A stretch of DNA of 5,026 nucleotides, taken from positions 1-5,026 of the forward strand of contig LSKJ01000608.1 of assembly GCA_001557035.1 (NCBI GenBank). The letters run 5' to 3'. Both the position numbers and the translations under genes were made by a program. The stretch is from Rhodospirillaceae bacterium CCH5-H10. GTDB taxonomy: Bacteria > Pseudomonadota > Alphaproteobacteria > Reyranellales > Reyranellaceae. Shown here piece by piece: positions 3,828 through 5,026 of this stretch (the first letter of the stretch is position 1; each line of letters starts with the position of its first letter). The notes under the pieces are model-generated. The model was given only the letters and a program-made list of their open reading frames with translations, was not told where the DNA came from and ran no database searches.

Positions 3828-5026
3828 ATGCATATTCAGGAAGACGACACCGGAAAGACCGAGGCCGTCGTCGACTACGTGGCGCTCGCGCCGGGCAGGG
3901 TCGTGGGCCGGTACGAGGTCCTCGAAGTGCTCGGTCAGGGCGGCTTCGGCATCACCTATCGTGTGCGCGACACACAGCTCGACCGCGAAGTCGCGCTTAA
4001 GGAATATTTGCCGCCGGCTCTCGCTATCCGGCAGGACGGCGCATCCGTCCTGCCCCGGTCGACCGAAGCTGCCGACGATTTCTCCTGGGGCCGCGACCGC
4101 TTCGTGGCGGAAGGCCGGACCCTGGCTAACCTGCACGACGCGCCGGCCATCGTGAAGGTCTTCGATTTCATCGAGGCCAACGGCACCTCCTACATGGTGA
4201 TGGAGCTGGTGCGCGGCGGCACGCTGGAGGACAGGGTCAAGGAGAAGGGGCCGCTCCTGCCGCCCGACATCGACACGTTCCTGCCGCCGCTGATCGAGGG
4301 ACTGCAGCGTGTCCACGCGACGGGATATCTCCATCGCGACATCAAGCCGGGCAACATCCTGCTGAACGAGGCCGGCTTGCCGACGCTGATCGACTTCGGC
4401 GCGGCGCGCCTGGCGATCGCCGGCCGGTCCTCGACCATGACGGCGATCTTCACGCCGGGCTATGCCGCACCCGAGCAGTTCGCTACCGGCAAGCAGGGGC
4501 CGTGGACGGATATCTACGGCCTGGCCGCGACCCTGCATCACGCCATCACCGGCAAGGCGCCGCCCAGCGCCTTCGACCGTCTGCTGGAGGATACCTACCA
4601 GCCGCTGGCCGGCCTGCAGCTCATCGGCTACGCGCCGCAGTTGCTGGCCGGCATCGACGCGGGTCTCGCGGTCCGCTTCGAGGAGCGGCCGCAGTCGATC
4701 GCCGCATGGCGGGCGCTGCTCGGGGGGCCGATGGCGGATGCCAATACGACGGTGGTCATGCCGCAGCCGGTTGTCCCGGCCGTGTCTCCGACGCCGCCGA
4801 CACCTCCCACGCCTCCCAGCCCGCCCACGGCGCTGGCGGTCTCGCCGCGCCCCAGCCGTCGGCCGGCGGCAATCGCTGCCCTGTTGATCGCGCTGATGGG
4901 GCTGGCTGGGGGGTACTACTTCCTTGCCCGCGCGCCGCAGCCGTTGCCGCCTGTCGAAGCGGTGGCCGCCGCACCCGCGACCACGCCCGCCACGGCGCCG
5001 GAAGTCGATCCGGCCGTCACGGCGCG
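3828..5026 (+). CDS. Membrane-anchored bacterial Ser/Thr protein kinase (partial, C-terminus beyond window)
   Basis: This is a Hanks-type kinase that phosphorylates Ser/Thr on partner proteins. 399 residues are visible and the frame is still open at the window end. All catalytic elements are present: Gly-rich loop LGQGGFGITY (35-44), beta3 lysine K58 in VALKEYLP, likely alpha-C glutamate E95, catalytic HRDIKPGN (169-176, Asp171), DFG (189-191), APE (214-216) and helix F WTDIYG (226-231). The FGITY/ALKEYLP variant is typical of proteobacterial kinases, including PpkA-like ones. After the domain come DANTTVVMP (304-312), a PTPPTPPTPPSPP linker (321-333), basic residues (R341, R344, R345) and a transmembrane segment (about 347-366). 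An Ala/Pro-rich extracytoplasmic tail follows and is cut off. The basic residues before the span fit a cytoplasmic kinase domain. ATG 3828 has AGGAG 4 nt upstream. The sensor or effector part after the span is not visible. Confidence 0.93.
   Translation, partial: MHIQEDDTGKTEAVVDYVALAPGRVVGRYEVLEVLGQGGFGITYRVRDTQLDREVALKEYLPPALAIRQDGASVLPRSTEAADDFSWGRDRFVAEGRTLANLHDAPAIVKVFDFIEANGTSYMVMELVRGGTLEDRVKEKGPLLPPDIDTFLPPLIEGLQRVHATGYLHRDIKPGNILLNEAGLPTLIDFGAARLAIAGRSSTMTAIFTPGYAAPEQFATGKQGPWTDIYGLAATLHHAITGKAPPSAFDRLLEDTYQPLAGLQLIGYAPQLLAGIDAGLAVRFEERPQSIAAWRALLGGPMADANTTVVMPQPVVPAVSPTPPTPPTPPSPPTALAVSPRPSRRPAAIAALLIALMGLAGGYYFLARAPQPLPPVEAVAAAPATTPATAPEVDPAVTA
4788..4826 (+). repeat. Proline-rich low-complexity repeat in the kinase linker
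   Basis: The codons run as PTPPTPPTPPSPP, three to four imperfect copies of a 9-nt unit encoding Thr/Ser-Pro-Pro. This is a flexible juxtamembrane spacer, common in bacterial receptor-like kinases. Repeats like this can change copy number between strains. The threonines are possible autophosphorylation sites. Confidence 0.7.

Noticed and set aside
3609..4541. A 310-aa minus-strand open frame running through the kinase region
   Set aside because: Only its last 48 residues look like a protein (acidic head plus membrane helix), and these have their own GTG and Shine-Dalgarno. The rest is antisense to the kinase motifs.

Overview
The window is high-GC DNA with strong third-position G/C bias. Its gene types fit an alphaproteobacterium with a large, versatile genome (Reyranella-, Bradyrhizobium- or Rhodospirillales-like). 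That placement is inference from composition and protein style, because no rRNA or other phylogenetic marker is present. I see no tRNA, rRNA, CRISPR array, insertion sequence or integrase.

Layout from left to right. (1) Positions 1-364, minus strand: the N-terminal part of a small secreted protein. It has a TTG start, a good Shine-Dalgarno site and a recognisable promoter just upstream (397-425). (2) Positions 365-601: a non-coding stretch. It holds a minus-oriented hairpin terminator (437-468) and a 9-bp inverted repeat (511-519 / 590-598), and may encode a structured RNA. (3) Positions 602-952, plus strand: a 116-aa hypothetical protein. (4) Positions 3755 down to 949, minus strand: a compact three-gene run. 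It comprises a 48-aa single-span membrane protein, a full-length 780-aa molybdenum hydroxylase large subunit (CoxL/XdhB superfamily, not a true CO dehydrogenase), and an 87-aa acidic helical protein. (5) Positions 3828 to the window end, plus strand: a divergently transcribed Ser/Thr protein kinase. It has an intact catalytic domain, a proline-rich linker and one transmembrane segment, and is cut off by the window edge.

The molybdenum hydroxylase has all expected active-site motifs, but neither of its usual partner genes (FAD subunit, 2Fe-2S subunit) lies beside it. The neighbours are a tiny membrane protein upstream and a small acidic protein downstream. The gene's Shine-Dalgarno site can be paired in a perfect 6-bp hairpin, which suggests translational control. 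At the other end, the 87-aa gene and the plus-strand 116-aa gene end on the same palindromic CTAG. The only terminator I can find for leftward transcription lies about 480 bp further on, so mutual antisense transcription is plausible. Overall the region is mostly ordinary chromosomal sequence. The most interesting parts are the small genes, the Shine-Dalgarno-masking hairpin and the structured intergenic region.
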